Shown: piece by piece, positions 45,107-55,549 of the stretch
How the letters are laid out: the number at the start of each line of letters is the position of its first letter
How positions within the stretch are numbered: position 1 is the first letter of the stretch
Origin: Peromyscus leucopus
Taxonomy: Eukaryota > Chordata > Mammalia > Rodentia > Cricetidae
Direction: 5' to 3'
Length of the DNA stretch: 64,000 nt
NCBI RefSeq assembly: GCF_004664715.2
Contig: NC_051083.1
Coordinates: forward strand, 119,834,413-119,898,412
Program-made: the position numbers and the translations under genes
Notes under the pieces: model-generated
What the model saw: the letters and a program-made list of their open reading frames with translations, nothing else
What the model was told of the DNA's origin: nothing
Database searches by the model: none

Positions 45107-45575
45107 AGCCAAGCATGGTGACTCATTCCTGCAATCCCAGCACTTGGGAGGCAAATACAGGAAGATTGTTGTGAGTTTAATCCTGGCCTAGTCTACATAA
45201 TGAGTTCTAGGCCAGTCAGGGCTACTGGGATGACCTTTGTAGTGGGTAGCCATTCTAACCTGAATCTGGAATTTCCAACCGCCATTGAGGCTTTGGTAAC
45301 TCTCACGCCTACAAGGTGGGGCGAAGAGAGGATCCTGCAGACTCAAAATCCGGATGCGCCTTCTCTCTTGGTTCTTGGACCCTGGACGCTGGAGGTAAAC
45401 TGAGCAGAGTTCTCCAGAGAACACCGTCGGACTGCGCTATGTCTTTCCCAGACCCTGCAACCTACCTATCCCTTCATTTGTTAAGTTATTCCACTAAATA
45501 AACCTCCCTTTTAACTACGTGGAGTGGCCTTAATAATTTCGCCAATAGACTTTGTCTCCAAAAACAGCAGAGGCA
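45107..45575 (+). mobile_element. B1 SINE split by a solo LTR
   Basis: Left part 45107-45237 ('caagcatggtgactcattcc ... gggctactgggatgacct'). Right part 45548-45565 ('gactttgtctccaaaaac'). Confidence 0.75.
45238..45547 (+). mobile_element. Solo LTR (ERVK-like) with 6-bp duplication
   Basis: Starts TGTAGTGGGTAGCC like the LTR at 42616. AATAAA at 45496-45501. Flanked by GACCTT (45232-45237) and GACTTT (45548-45553), 5/6 matching. No coding region. Confidence 0.8.
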
Positions 45576-45710
45576 AGGTGGTTAATACCTATGCCCAGCA
45601 GCACTTGGGAGACAGAGGCAAAAGAACTGCTACAAGTTTTGAACTGGCTGCGCAGTGAGTCACAAGAGAGCCTTGCTCACATAGCAATATTTGCCTCAAA
45701 AAGTGTCCCC
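45570..45710 (+). mobile_element. Diverged B1
   Basis: 'gcaaggtggttaatacctat ... catagcaatatttgcctcaa'. Confidence 0.65.
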
Positions 45711-46055
45711 GAAGTACAATTGCGATATAGCATATATTATGTGCTCCCCATTCAATATATATTATATATATGAAACATGCTTGTAAAAATATATAGCATG
45801 TGACATGTTCCCCTTTCAACAATGCACAAACACATACTAAAATATGCTTGTGAAAAAGTATCTATTACTACTGAACATTCATTATTTAATTTCAAGTGTA
45901 CAAAATTGAATTAATGTTTCATGCATACGACTTTTTTTTTTTCATTCACAAGCACTGGTCCTTTCACGGATGCCATTCTAAAACAATAGCAAATGTCATT
46001 AAGTATACATCATCTCTTTTATAGGACACAGGTGATTTTGTATGTATCTCTTTTA
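45711..46055. other. AT-rich single-copy DNA
   Basis: Contains 'attcaatatatattatatat' near 45748. No gene seen. Confidence 0.4.
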
Positions 46056-46059
46056 CATT

Positions 46060-46255
46060 TTTAAAAAATTTAGCAGTGTGTATATACAATGTGTGTGGTG
46101 GTAATGTCAAGTGCATGCATGCCAAAACACACCTGTGGAGGTCAGATGGCAACTTACAGAACCGAGTTCTCTTCAGTCCAGGGATGGAACTCAGGTCAGT
46201 GAGGCTTGGCAGCAAATGCCTGTATCCACTGAGCATTGTACCAGTCAATATCTCT
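46060..46255 (-). mobile_element. B3 SINE
   Basis: 'acacctgtggaggtcagatg' to 'ccactgagcattgtaccagt'. Confidence 0.75.
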
Positions 46256-46280
46256 CTCGCTTTAAAAAAAAAAAAAATGG

Positions 46281-46451
46281 GGCCGGGCGGTGGTGGCGCA
46301 CGCCTTTAATCCCAGCACTCGGGAGGCAGAGCCAGGTGGATCTCTGTGAGTTCGAGGCCAGCCTGGGCTACCAAGTGAGTTCCAGGAAAGGCGCAAAGCT
46401 ACAAAGAGAAACCCTGTCTCGAAAAACCAAAAAAAAAAAAAAAAAAAAAAT
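46281..46451 (+). mobile_element. Young full-length B1
   Basis: 'gccgggcggtggtggcgcac' to 'ccctgtctcgaaaaacc' plus a long A tail. CpGs are intact and it carries the 'ggaaaggcgcaaagctacaa' right end. Best lineage marker in the window. Confidence 0.96.
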
Positions 46452-46454
46452 GGG

Positions 46455-46540
46455 ATAGCATAGGCTATTCCAGAACTCTAGACCCTCCTGCCTCCACCAA
46501 GTTCTGGGATTACAGGAATAAGCCTGCACAATTGGCTTTA
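46455..46540 (-). mobile_element. B1 fragment
   Basis: 'gttctgggattacaggaata' followed by 'agcctgcacaattggct'. Confidence 0.55.
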
Positions 46541-46544
46541 TCAT

Positions 46545-47275
46545 TACTTTTTATATCAATAGATAACCACTTTAATTCCTATCCAGCTAAGACTCCACCA
46601 CCCATTATTATAATTATTTCTTCACAAATTCCTTCACATTTATCTGTTGTGAGAAACAGTGAGCCTCATTTCACAATAGGAGTTCCAGAGACTCAGAATA
46701 GCAAAAGTGGGAGTTTATGGCTTTGCAAGCCAGCCATCAGCCTAGAATGATAGGCAGGTATGGTAACTGAGTGCAGAGAACAGCTTATGAATGCTAAGGC
46801 TACACTCTTCTTCCCTTTCCTCTTACTGAATAATCAGGAAGGTAAAAACTTAAAACACCATCTAGATGTTATCCTTCTCTCTGTTGCTCACATCAATCTG
46901 TTTCTCAATAAGACCATGCATGTTTCATCTCTGTGTGCATGGATTCATCTGCATGTTTTACACTGTGTTTATGTTAAAACTTTTCAGGCTCATGGCATTG
47001 CAGGTAAGCTTAGCTGTTAGGAATTTTCTACTCTAAATTTCTCGCTTGGGTGGGAGAGTGGTATACCATGGTCTTGAGGATGGGGCTAGCTAGGAGTCAG
47101 CTAGTGCTTTTTGTTTATCTATATTTGGAACTAGACTGGCTGTGGGCACTTTTGAAAATGAACCATCAAGTTTTATTTCTTACATCTTGCAAGAACCCAA
47201 ACCTGGATTACCTTAACTTTTCACGGGCCTGGCTTTAACTGGGTTGTTAGCACTGCCCAAGAATCTTCATACACT
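46545..47275. other. Single-copy DNA
   Basis: No repeat or exon recognised. Confidence 0.4.
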
Positions 47276-47279
47276 TCTT

Positions 47280-47510
47280 CAGTTGAGGGCTTAGAAACAA
47301 CTGAAATTTCCCACAGCCCTAGAGGCTGGGCATTCCAATACCAAGTCGCCAATGTTTGGTGTGTAGCGGCAGCCCACTCCCTGGGTCATGGGTGGTGTCT
47401 TTTGCTGCCATTATATGGTAGAAGGAGCCAGGGGTCTCTCGAGTCACTTTCATCTGGGCACTAACCCCATTCAAGAGGGATCCACCTTCAAACTTTAGGA
47501 GAGATCTTTA
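47280..47510 (-). mobile_element. Ancient LTR-like repeat (same class as 1-545)
   Basis: 'ccctagaggctgggcattcc ... actaaccccattcaagaggg' is the reverse of the repeat at the window start. Confidence 0.5.
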
Positions 47511-47534
47511 TTTTTAAATTGTTTCTTTCTTTTC

Positions 47535-47665
47535 AGACAGGGTATTCTTGGTATTCAAGGCTGGAACTTAACTTTGCAGACCAGGCTGGCTTCACATACT
47601 TAGCAGTCCTACCTCTGCCTCCCAAGTCCTGGGATTGCAGGTATGTGCTACCACACCTGGCTCAG
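47535..47665 (-). mobile_element. B1 SINE
   Basis: 'cagacagggtattcttggta' to 'gtgctaccacacctggc'. Confidence 0.8.
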
Positions 47666-47669
47666 GGAT

Positions 47670-48015
47670 GATTTTAACTTATGGTATTTGAAAAAGACAC
47701 AGCACTCACCTACCAGACTATTTAAAACATTTCTCTCTCATCAAAGCTGAAATTCCCTGCCTATTTTCCCCACTTAGTTGAAGGTCTTGCTTCATATTTA
47801 ACTGATGAAGTGGCAATTCATGTCTCCAATCAAGCAGCCTGCACGCATCTGCAGCTGTATGTGCTCTTTCTACCCTCCCTGCCTCCCTCCCACGCCAGTA
47901 GGCTACCTAGTGTCCCTCACTGATCTGGGTCTTAAACACTTGAATACTTTTGTCCAGCAGTTATGTCCATGTCATCTCCCATACCTCTATGCTACCTTGC
48001 TGAGACTGTCAGCTC
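47670..48015. other. Single-copy DNA
   Basis: Nothing recognised; one pyrimidine-rich patch at 47865-47895. Confidence 0.4.
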
Positions 48016-48069
48016 AAGATATCATGGACTGGGTGGCCTAAAATAACAAAGTTTATTTCCTCCCAGCTG

Positions 48070-48490
48070 AATTTTAGATAGACAGCTATCATGTGGCTAT
48101 CAGTCAGGGAGTGGAGGAGGGGACTCATAGGCCCCATGAAGAGCTACTGGCAGTTAATAGTTGCCCGGGGAAGGAAAGACACTTTCTTTAGTGGCGTAGC
48201 TACTGGTAAGTTTCCTGTGCTCCAGTCAATAATTCCCCGCCCATGCTCATGTAAGCAATCATAATTAAACTCATTGACTCATCAAAATAGAATAGATTTT
48301 GTTGGTGGACTGGGAGTGGGTGGGGATGGGAACAGGAGGGATCAGGTGTGAGAGATGGAGGGAGAATGTATATACATGAGAGGTATAATATATGAGAAGT
48401 AACATATGAGAGGAGAATAAATTAAAAAAAAACTTAACCTAATTATGAAAAATAAAATCAAAATTAATTATGCTGCTATGGAAAAAAAAA
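48070..48490 (+). mobile_element. L1 3' end
   Basis: 'gaagagctactggcagttaa' and 'gcgtagctactggtaagttt' are the landmarks shared with 39865 and 58190. Confidence 0.75.
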
Positions 48491-48509
48491 ACAACAAAAC
48501 ATGTCACTA

Positions 48510-48720
48510 GAGATCGGGGATATGGCTCAGTTGACAGAATGCTTACCTGGCAGGCACTAGGTTCAATCCCTAGTACTGCATAAGCCAGGTCTGGTGGTAC
48601 ACATTTGTAGTTACAGCATTTGGGGTAGAAGCAGAAGGATCAGAAGTTCAAGGTCATCCCTAACAACATAAAGAAGTTGGTGGCCAGCCTGGACTACATG
48701 AGACCCTTCCTCAAACAACC
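48510..48720 (+). mobile_element. B4 SINE
   Basis: ID half ('gggatatggctcagttgaca') to about 48585, then B1 half ending 'gacccttcctcaaacaac'. Confidence 0.85.
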
Positions 48721-48859
48721 AAGTGTGTTCACTTGATCATCACTTTGTGCATCCAAGTGTCGTCTACATGTCCTCTTAGAAACACACCAGTCATGCTGGA
48801 TTAGGGCCCACTATGAAGAGTTCATTTTAAGTTAATCACCTCTTTAAAGATGCTATTGC

Positions 48860-49010
48860 AAAATCAGACATAGTAATGTATGCCTGTAACCCAGCACTTG
48901 GGAGATAGAAGTATAAGGATTCCCACAAGTTCAAGGCTGGCCAGCCAGGGTTACACAGTGAGATCCTTTCTCCAAACAGCACAATATACTGTGACACAAA
49001 ATAGAACAAA
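48860..49010 (+). mobile_element. B1 SINE
   Basis: 'cagacatagtaatgtatgcc' to 'gagatcctttctccaaac'. Confidence 0.75.
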
Positions 49011-49081
49011 ACAAGCCCTATCTCCAAATATGATTACATTATGACATTATGAGGCTCTAGGGATTCGATATCCATATGGAG

Positions 49082-49170
49082 CTCAGGATAGGCTTGGACT
49101 CTTGGTAGTCTTCCTGCCTTTGCCTCTTGGGTTCTGAGAATATAAGCACAAATTACTATACACGGCAAGC
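49082..49170 (-). mobile_element. B1 fragment
   Basis: 'ctcaggataggcttggactc ... gagaatataagcacaaa'. Confidence 0.55.
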
Positions 49171-49369
49171 ATATAAATTTTAAGGTGAGATAATTCAGCC
49201 TCATGTAACAAACTCCATGTTACCCAATGATCAATTATGGGTTCCCTTACCAGACTTCTCAGAATTTGTACAATGTTCAATTACTACCCTTTGGGAACCC
49301 ATGTCACTACAAAAGCATGTCCACTGTTCAAACAAACCCTAACAGCTAAGGGAGTAAGTTGTATACAAC

Positions 49370-49570
49370 TATTTAAAAAGTTTATTATTTTTAAGTGTGT
49401 GCTTGTGTGTGTGTGTGAACAAGAGTACAAGTGCCTTCAGAGGGCTGAGGTATTAGATCCTCCTGAAGCTGAAGTTATAGTAGCTGTGAAGTGACCAACA
49501 AGGGTGCTAGGAATGAATTCTGATGCTCTTCAAGAGCACCATGCCCCTAACCACTGAGCCATTCATAGAC
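49370..49570 (-). mobile_element. B3 SINE
   Basis: 'aagtgtgtgcttgtgtgtgt' to 'cctaaccactgagccattca'. Confidence 0.8.
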
Positions 49571-49714
49571 ATCTTCATCATTCCATTTTTTAAAAACATT
49601 TATTGATTCTTTGGGGAGTTCACATCATGCATTCTGATCCCACTTATCTCCTTGTCCCCTCACATCTACCCTCCACTCTTGCAACCCCCCCCATCAAAAC
49701 CAAATTTTTTTTTT

Positions 49715-49892
49715 TAAAGATTTATTTATTATGTATACAGGTTTCTGCCTGCACATATCCCTGCAGGCCAGAACAGGGCACCAGATCTCATTACAGATGG
49801 TTGTGAGCCACCATGTGGTTGCTGGGAATTGAACTCAGGACCTTTGGAAGAACAAGCAGTGCTCTTAACCTCTGAGCCATCTCTCCAGCCTC
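49715..49892 (-). mobile_element. Well-preserved B2 SINE
   Basis: 'aagatttatttattatgtat' to 'gagccatctctccagcctc' with 'caccatgtggttgctgggaa'. Confidence 0.94.
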
Positions 49893-49899
49893 AAAACCA

Positions 49900-50715
49900 A
49901 ATTTAAAAGAAAACACAAAAAAAAGAAAAAGAAAAAAGAAGAAAAATCTTGTCATGGAGGCTGTAATGTGGCCCATTGTGTCGCATAAATTTTTATATTT
50001 TTATAGTTCAAGGACTTGGTTTCAAAGCTGAGGATTTTATTATTTTAAATCCAGTCTTTAAAAAGTAATCAAAATAGTATTGCTATAAATTTATTAAACT
50101 GGGAACTTTAAAAAATAAAATTAAAGATATATGTTATACTAGTCTCTTCCTCCCACCCCACATGAAAAATAAGACAGTGGAAACTGTCAATGGGAAACAT
50201 CTTATTTCATGTTTATTGGTAAATAATTGCCAACTCAGACTTCTCTGAAGAATAGATCACAGAAGTGCTTTGATATTGTCTTAATGATATTTGCACAACT
50301 GAAAATATCAACATTTTCTTTTGTGGATGAAATATGAGCAAGTTCTAAGTTCTTCCTTTCAGGTTCATACAATACAAGTTCAACATCTCTACTATGGAAT
50401 CTGTCAAATATTTGAGGATATATATCTTCAATTCTGGAGGTGGGGTTGAGTTTAGACTAGTGATTTGAACATGCTACAGTCAACTGACACTCCCCTACAC
50501 CCCATTCCTGTTTCCTTAGTTTCCTGAGAAGCATTTGGAGAGTCTCAACACCCAGTTTTCAAAGTCATGACCACAGAAAATACGAGTCATCCAATCACAT
50601 GTGCTCCTGTAAGCACTAAATAACATTAGAAATTAATCAGCAAAAGTTGAGCAATGGTGTTCAAGAAAAATTTATTAATGGTGCTAAACGAATTATACTG
50701 CCTGAAAATTGACAC
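49900..50715. other. Single-copy AT-rich DNA
   Basis: Nothing recognised. Confidence 0.4.
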
Positions 50716-50719
50716 CTAC

Positions 50720-50805
50720 TGGCTAGGGATACAGTTCAGTAGCAGTTGATTACTTGCCTAGCTTTCAAAAATTGAGCTCTGTTCAATCCCTGGCACCATA
50801 TAAAG
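50720..50805 (+). mobile_element. ID SINE
   Basis: 'ggctagggatacagttcagt ... gttcaatccctggcaccata', with a short insertion. Confidence 0.75.
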
Positions 50806-51587
50806 TAATTATTTTTACTTGAGAAAGAGACAGGACTTTTTGCTTCTTTGGTTTTCACAAAGGAATCATATAGCCTCATAGAGGCTCTTCTGGAAACATC
50901 TTTCATTATGCTTCTGTGACTTCAGTTCCTTCTGACCTCATTAGTTTCCATGAGTCTCTTCTGCTGGTTGCTCTTCTTCCTGATTTGGGGACAAACAGAG
51001 TGGCCCAGGGCTCAAGCCTTGGGCATCTTCTTTCTTCTAGCTATATTCATTTCCGGCGTGATCTCATACTGTAATGGCTAGGCCTGACCTGTGCCTTGAA
51101 CTTGAGATTCATATTTAAACTGCCTACTCACCATCCCCACTTGAGTGATCTAATCTCAAAGTCAGCATGACTCAGACTCCATGCCTCAATGCATGAGGCC
51201 TGTTTTCCTTAGTTCCTAAGGAACTAAGAGGGAGGGAATTAAATGGACTATTTGCGTCAGTTTTGAAAGGAAGGTCGGAAAGTCTTGGAGTGAGACTTCA
51301 CTTCCTCTTATACCCCAAGTTTAGGCAATTAACAATGCTGTCCACTTTCTAAAAGTTCAGAAGCCATCCCTCTACAACTCTCTACTGCTGTCATGCTGCT
51401 GAGCTGGTTTGCTTCTCACCTGGATCACAGCTAATAGCATAAATGCCCCCAAAGTCCTGTTACCTCTCTTCTTGCCCTATTGTACTGTAGAGGACAACAA
51501 ATTGTGTTTACATGATCATCTCTTTGTGCTTGCAAGTGTCAGACAGTACTCTCTGCCTACATGTCTTCTTATAAACACATAGGGAGG

Positions 51588-51735
51588 CTAAACAGTGGTG
51601 GCGCACACCTTTAACCCCAGCACTCGGGAGGCAGAGCCAGGCGGATCTCTGTGAGTTCGAGGCCAGCCTGGTCTATAGAGTGAGATCCAGGACAGGCACC
51701 AAAACTACACAGAGAAACCCTGTCTTGGGAAAAAA
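51588..51735 (+). mobile_element. Young B1 with A/G-rich tail
   Basis: 'gctaaacagtggtggcgcac' to 'gaaaccctgtcttgggaaaa'; tail (GAAAA)n to 51785. Confidence 0.9.
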
Positions 51736-51809
51736 GAAAAGAAAAGAGAAGAAAAGAAAAGAGAAGAAAAGAAAAACAACAACAAAAACACATAGGGAGA
51801 CAGGATAAC

Positions 51810-52030
51810 ATTTAAAAATCTATTATTTATTATTTTTAAGTGTGTGTGGGTACTCACACGTGGGTTTGTGCACATGAGTGCAGGTATTCAGGGAGACCAG
51901 AGGTATCGGACCCTCTGGAGCTAGAGTTATAGGTAGTTGTGAGCTAACTGATGTGGGTGATGAGAACCAATTCAGGTCCTCTGCAAGAACAGAAAGTGGT
52001 CTTAACCTTAACCATCTCTACATCTCCAGA
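51810..52030 (-). mobile_element. B3 SINE
   Basis: 'tctattatttattattttta', 'ccctctggagctagagttat' and 'gaaccaattcaggtcctctg'. Confidence 0.8.
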
Positions 52031-52034
52031 ATAT

Positions 52035-52130
52035 TTGTTTAGACAAGATCTCAGGCAGCTCTTGAACTCCTTCCTGTTCCTTCTGCCTCCATCTCCCAAG
52101 TGTAGTTACAAGTAGGGACTACCATGCCCC
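52035..52130 (-). mobile_element. B1 fragment
   Basis: 'gacaagatctcaggcagctc' to 'actaccatgcccca'. Confidence 0.6.
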
Positions 52131-52240
52131 ATTGTATTTGATTCTGGCCATGCAAAATAATGTTTGATACATGCTAAGAAGGCACTCTACCAACAGTACT
52201 ACATTCCCAACTGTCACAATACTTTTGTTTAGTTTTGTTT

Positions 52241-52385
52241 TGTTTTTTGAGACAGGGTTTCTCTGTAGCTTTGTGCCTTTCCTGGAACTCACTCTGTAGT
52301 CCAGGCTGGCCTCGAACTCACAGAGATCCACCTGCCTCTGTCTCCCAAGTGCTGGGATTAAAGGTGTGCACCACCACCGCCCGGC
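52241..52385 (-). mobile_element. Young B1
   Basis: 'tttttgagacagggtttctc' to 'ccaccaccgcccggc'. Confidence 0.93.
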
Positions 52386-52421
52386 ATTTTTGTTATTTTG
52401 TCTTTTTTTTTTTTTTTTCAA

Positions 52422-52500
52422 GAGCTGAGGACTGAACCCAGGGCCTTGCACTTGCTAGGCAAGTGCTCTACCACTGAGCTAAATCCCCAATCCCTAAATC
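52422..52500 (-). mobile_element. Well-preserved ID SINE with poly-T
   Basis: 'ctgaggactgaacccagggc' to 'ctctaccactgagctaaatc'; T18 at 52401-52418 is its tail. Confidence 0.93.
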
Positions 52501-52554
52501 CCCTAGGTCTCTGCCAATTTTTAAAACACAAATGAACTGTATGTGGTAACTCAT

Positions 52555-52665
52555 TTCTGTCACCCCAGAAGAAGGGCCAGGAGTTCAAGATCATCCTCAA
52601 TTACATATCAAGTCTGAGGCTAGCCTAGGATACATGAGACCTTATCTCAATAAACAGAAAGAAAA
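52555..52665 (+). mobile_element. B1 right half
   Basis: 'gttcaagatcatcctcaatt ... gagaccttatctcaataaa'. Confidence 0.65.
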
Positions 52666-52904
52666 GAACTAATCTTTTTGTGTTCTCACTCTTTCAATGG
52701 GGTTTTCATCACATTTGGGATAAAATCCAAAGGGCTTACCATGGACGACTAGGCCTGCATGATTTGGCCTCTGCCTACTCTATATTTCCTAGTAAACATC
52801 TTGCTTGGCCTGCTCCTGCTCCCATGGATTCTTTTTACAAATCAGTCTAAACCTCAGGGCCTTTGCATTTGCCTTTATCTCAGCTACTAAAATATCCCTC
52901 CTTT

Positions 52905-53010
52905 AGCTAAGGGGAGTAGTGTGCAACTATAATCCCAGTAACTAGAAGGCTGAGGCACAAAGATCTCAAATTTGAAGCTACACTGGGCTACATGTATGTC
53001 AAAAGATAAA
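52905..53010 (+). mobile_element. B1 fragment
   Basis: 'aactataatcccagtaacta ... ctacactgggctacatgta'. Confidence 0.65.
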
Positions 53011-53029
53011 ACAAGGACTTCATGACCAC

Positions 53030-53350
53030 CTCCCCCCACCATACTGGGATTTTGTCTGACTTGAGTTTACACAGGCAGGTCTTGTGCATGACATCGCAAC
53101 TGTTGTGAGTTCATGAGTACAACTGACCTTTTGTTTTCCACATGGGGAGAGGGACAACCAGTTTCTTTCCAGGGTGTGATCCCTGGTACTTTGACCACAT
53201 TCCAAGGAGTGGCTCCATACCCAAGATTATTTAGGCTGCACAAATTGTTACAAAACCAAAGGACCAGAAGTGAGCAGGGAGGTATGAGTGGACCTGGGGG
53301 GAGTTGGGAGAAAAGGTACAAAATTCATTGTACGAAATTCTCAAACAATT
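53030..53350 (+). mobile_element. L1 3' end fragment
   Basis: 'caggcaggtcttgtgcatga' and 'gggaggtatgagtggacctg' suggest a muroid L1 3'UTR. Confidence 0.5.
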
Positions 53351-53371
53351 AATAGAGCCCCTTTTAAACTA

Positions 53372-53590
53372 CAAGGCTAGAGCTAGAGCTCAATCGGTGA
53401 AGTACTTGCTTAGAGATGCAAAGCCCTGGACTCAATTCGCAGTATTGCAGAGACCGGGCATGGTGTGACTCCAGCTCCTGGGAGGCTAAAGCATGAGGAT
53501 CAGAAGTTTAAGGTCATTACCAATTACATTTTAAGTTCTAGTACAGCCTAGGCTATGTGAGCCCCTATCTCAAAACAAACAAACAAAAAA
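53372..53590 (+). mobile_element. B4 SINE
   Basis: ID half ('gctagagctcaatcggtgaa') to about 53445, then B1 half with 'cctatctcaaaacaaac'. Confidence 0.8.
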
Positions 53591-53741
53591 CCTTCCAGTA
53601 AAAGATTAAAAAAAAAAAGACTATTGAAAACCTTGTTTCACTTTCTTTTTGCATTTCTATTTTATCAAAGCATTTATCACTTACTCAGCATATTGCATAT
53701 TTTTTAGTAACTCCTACCACAAACTATATTTCATGATGTCA

Positions 53742-54281
53742 TGTAGCATGAATCTTAAAAGTTCTTATTAATAAAACAAACCTGAGCCAAGTATTTGGGG
53801 TGAATACTGGACGATCAGAGAGACAGAACAGGCCAGAACTAACCTCACCTGGCCAACTTCTCAGCTGATCTTGTTTCCTCAGACTGGAAGCCTCTGTGTC
53901 CTCATATCCGAATGGCTCGCAGCTGAACTGTGCTGCTCAAAACCTAAAAGCTTAACCAGCCACATTCTTAAGCAGACAAATGCTTCTAGTTTTTGGTCCT
54001 CAAGCCTTATATATCTTTCTGCTTTCTACCACCACTCCCTGGGATTAAAGGCTCACTTTATGCTGGTATGGGATTAAAGGCATGAGTCACCATGCCTGGC
54101 TCTTTCCAATGTGGCCTTGAACTCACAGAGATCTCAGATGGATTTCTCCCCCTGGAATGCTAGGAATAAAGGTGTGAGTGCCACCATTTTCTAGCCTCTG
54201 TATCTAGTGGCTGTTCTGTTCTCTGACTCCAGATAAATTTATTAGGGTACACAATATTTTGGGGAACACAATACCACGACA
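53742..54281 (+). mobile_element. Solo LTR with perfect 6-bp duplication
   Basis: 540 nt, TGTAGCATGAATC ... ACCACGACA, flanked by ATGTCA at 53736-53741 and 54282-54287. Contains an internal B1-derived block ('gggattaaaggcatgagtca'). I recall it as an RMER-type muroid repeat; the duplication length fits a class II (ERVK) LTR. Confidence 0.9.
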
Positions 54282-54394
54282 ATGTCAGCAACTTTTTGTT
54301 TACTGCTACATGTATACTTGGCATAAGAAAAAAATGTCCAGCATATAGAAGACACACAACAAATGATTGCTGAATGAATGGATACCTAAAAAGA

Positions 54395-54600
54395 AGTCAG
54401 GCATGAGGTCACAAATTTCTAATTCCAGCTCTTGCGAGACTGAGACAGGAGGATCGTATAAAGTCAAGACCAGTCTGAACTACAGAGTTCCAAACTGCCT
54501 GAAAACAGAAACAAAAGAAATTGTAGCCAACTGAGGATGTAGCTCAGTGGTTAAAAAAACAAAAGAAAACAAAAAAAACAAAAAACAAAAAAAGCTGTCC
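54395..54600 (+). mobile_element. B1 fragment and truncated ID
   Basis: 54395-54510 ('gcatgaggtcacaaatttct ... ggaggatcgtataaagtca'). 54525-54552 is an ID head ('gaggatgtagctcagtggtt') followed by A-rich tail to 54592. Confidence 0.6.
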
Positions 54601-54604
54601 AGCA

Positions 54605-54950
54605 AGGCCCTGAATTGTCTTCAGAATCACAAAAACAGAAAAAAGTTCCATGATTTTCTCAAAGTGAAGGCTCTCTTGAGTGCATGGGAAAATTAGGAAA
54701 GACTCTATAAATGATGGGTACAGTATATACATATTTTATACAATAAGTATACATTACTTTTGTAACCAGAATAATACAATTTGAAGATGGTGGAGATCTA
54801 TACTGTCATGAAAATAAGAAAAAAAAGATTACAAATTAGTATGATGTTACTGTTGTAGTTGCATCTGAGTATGCATAAACTGCAGAGAAAAGATGTCAGA
54901 ATGTTGAGTTATTACAAATACATATATATTAATCTCACAGGAAGGACTTT
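54605..54950. other. Single-copy AT-rich DNA
   Basis: Nothing recognised. Confidence 0.4.
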
Positions 54951-54954
54951 CAAC

Positions 54955-55118
54955 ATTTTGATTTTATTTTTAATAATGTGTACATATGTGTCTATATGCT
55001 GGTATGTACACACAAGTGCAGTGTTCTTAGAGGCCAGAAGGTGTCAGAACCCCTAAGGTTAGAGTTACAGTTGATTGTGAATTAGCCATGTGGGTGCTGG
55101 GAAGTAAACTCAGAAACC
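54955..55118 (-). mobile_element. B3 SINE, truncated by an LTR
   Basis: 'atgtgggtgctgggaagtaa', then stops at the LTR border. Confidence 0.8.
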
Positions 55119-55540
55119 TGTAGATGTAACCAACCGTCTTATTAAATAAGAAACACAGAAACAATGTAAAAGAGAAAGCCAAGAGGTCAGAGCTCAGAGC
55201 TAAAATCTCACCCTTCCTCCTGCTGTCCCAGCTTCACGAAAGAGACCTACTTCCTGTCTGTTCGTTTTTTTTATAGTATGTTGTTCTGCCTTCTCATTGG
55301 TTGTAAACCCAAACACATGACTGCCTCGTCACTGTCTGAATGTACAGCCCCCTAGGTCTTAAAGGCATATGTCTCCAATGCTGGCTATATCCCTGAACAC
55401 ACAGAGATCTATGGGATTAAAGGCGTGTGCCACCACCGCCACACTCTTGCTATGGCTCTAATAGCTCTGACCCCCCGGACAACTTTATTTATTAACATAC
55501 AATCAAAATAATATTTCAGTACAATTAGATTACCACCACA
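55119..55540 (-). mobile_element. Solo LTR with perfect 6-bp duplication
   Basis: 422 nt. On the minus strand it starts TGTGGTGGTAATC (55540) and ends ...ATCTACA (55119). Flanked by GAAACC at 55113-55118 and 55541-55546. Contains 'aataaataaagttgtccgg' (poly-A signal, minus) and a B1-derived block ('gggattaaaggcgtgtgcca'). Confidence 0.9.
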
Positions 55541-55549
55541 GAAACCCCC

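Larger units (their letters stand above)
48020..49080 (-). mobile_element. Ancient repeat in three pieces with three insertions
   Basis: 48020-48068 ('gactgggtggcctaaaataa'), 48725-48855 ('ggattagggcccactatgaa') and 49012-49080 ('ccctatctccaaatatgatt') follow one old eutherian element. They are interrupted by an L1 3' end (48070-48490), a B4 (48510-48720) and a B1 (48860-49010). Confidence 0.6.
50850..54390 (+). mobile_element. L2 LINE in colinear pieces
   Basis: 50850-51490 ('aacacctgga'-type L2 body, e.g. 'ctgcctactcaccatcccca', 'ttctcacctggatcacagct'), 52670-52905 ('gcatgatttggcctctgcct', 'cagggcctttgcatttgcct'), 53625-53741 ('aagcatttatcacttactca') and 54288-54390 ('caaatgattgctgaatgaat') keep L2 order to its 3' end. 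SINEs, an L1 piece and a solo LTR fill the gaps. Confidence 0.75.

Noticed and set aside
46111..46458. 115-codon frame
   Set aside because: Runs through a B3 and a young B1.
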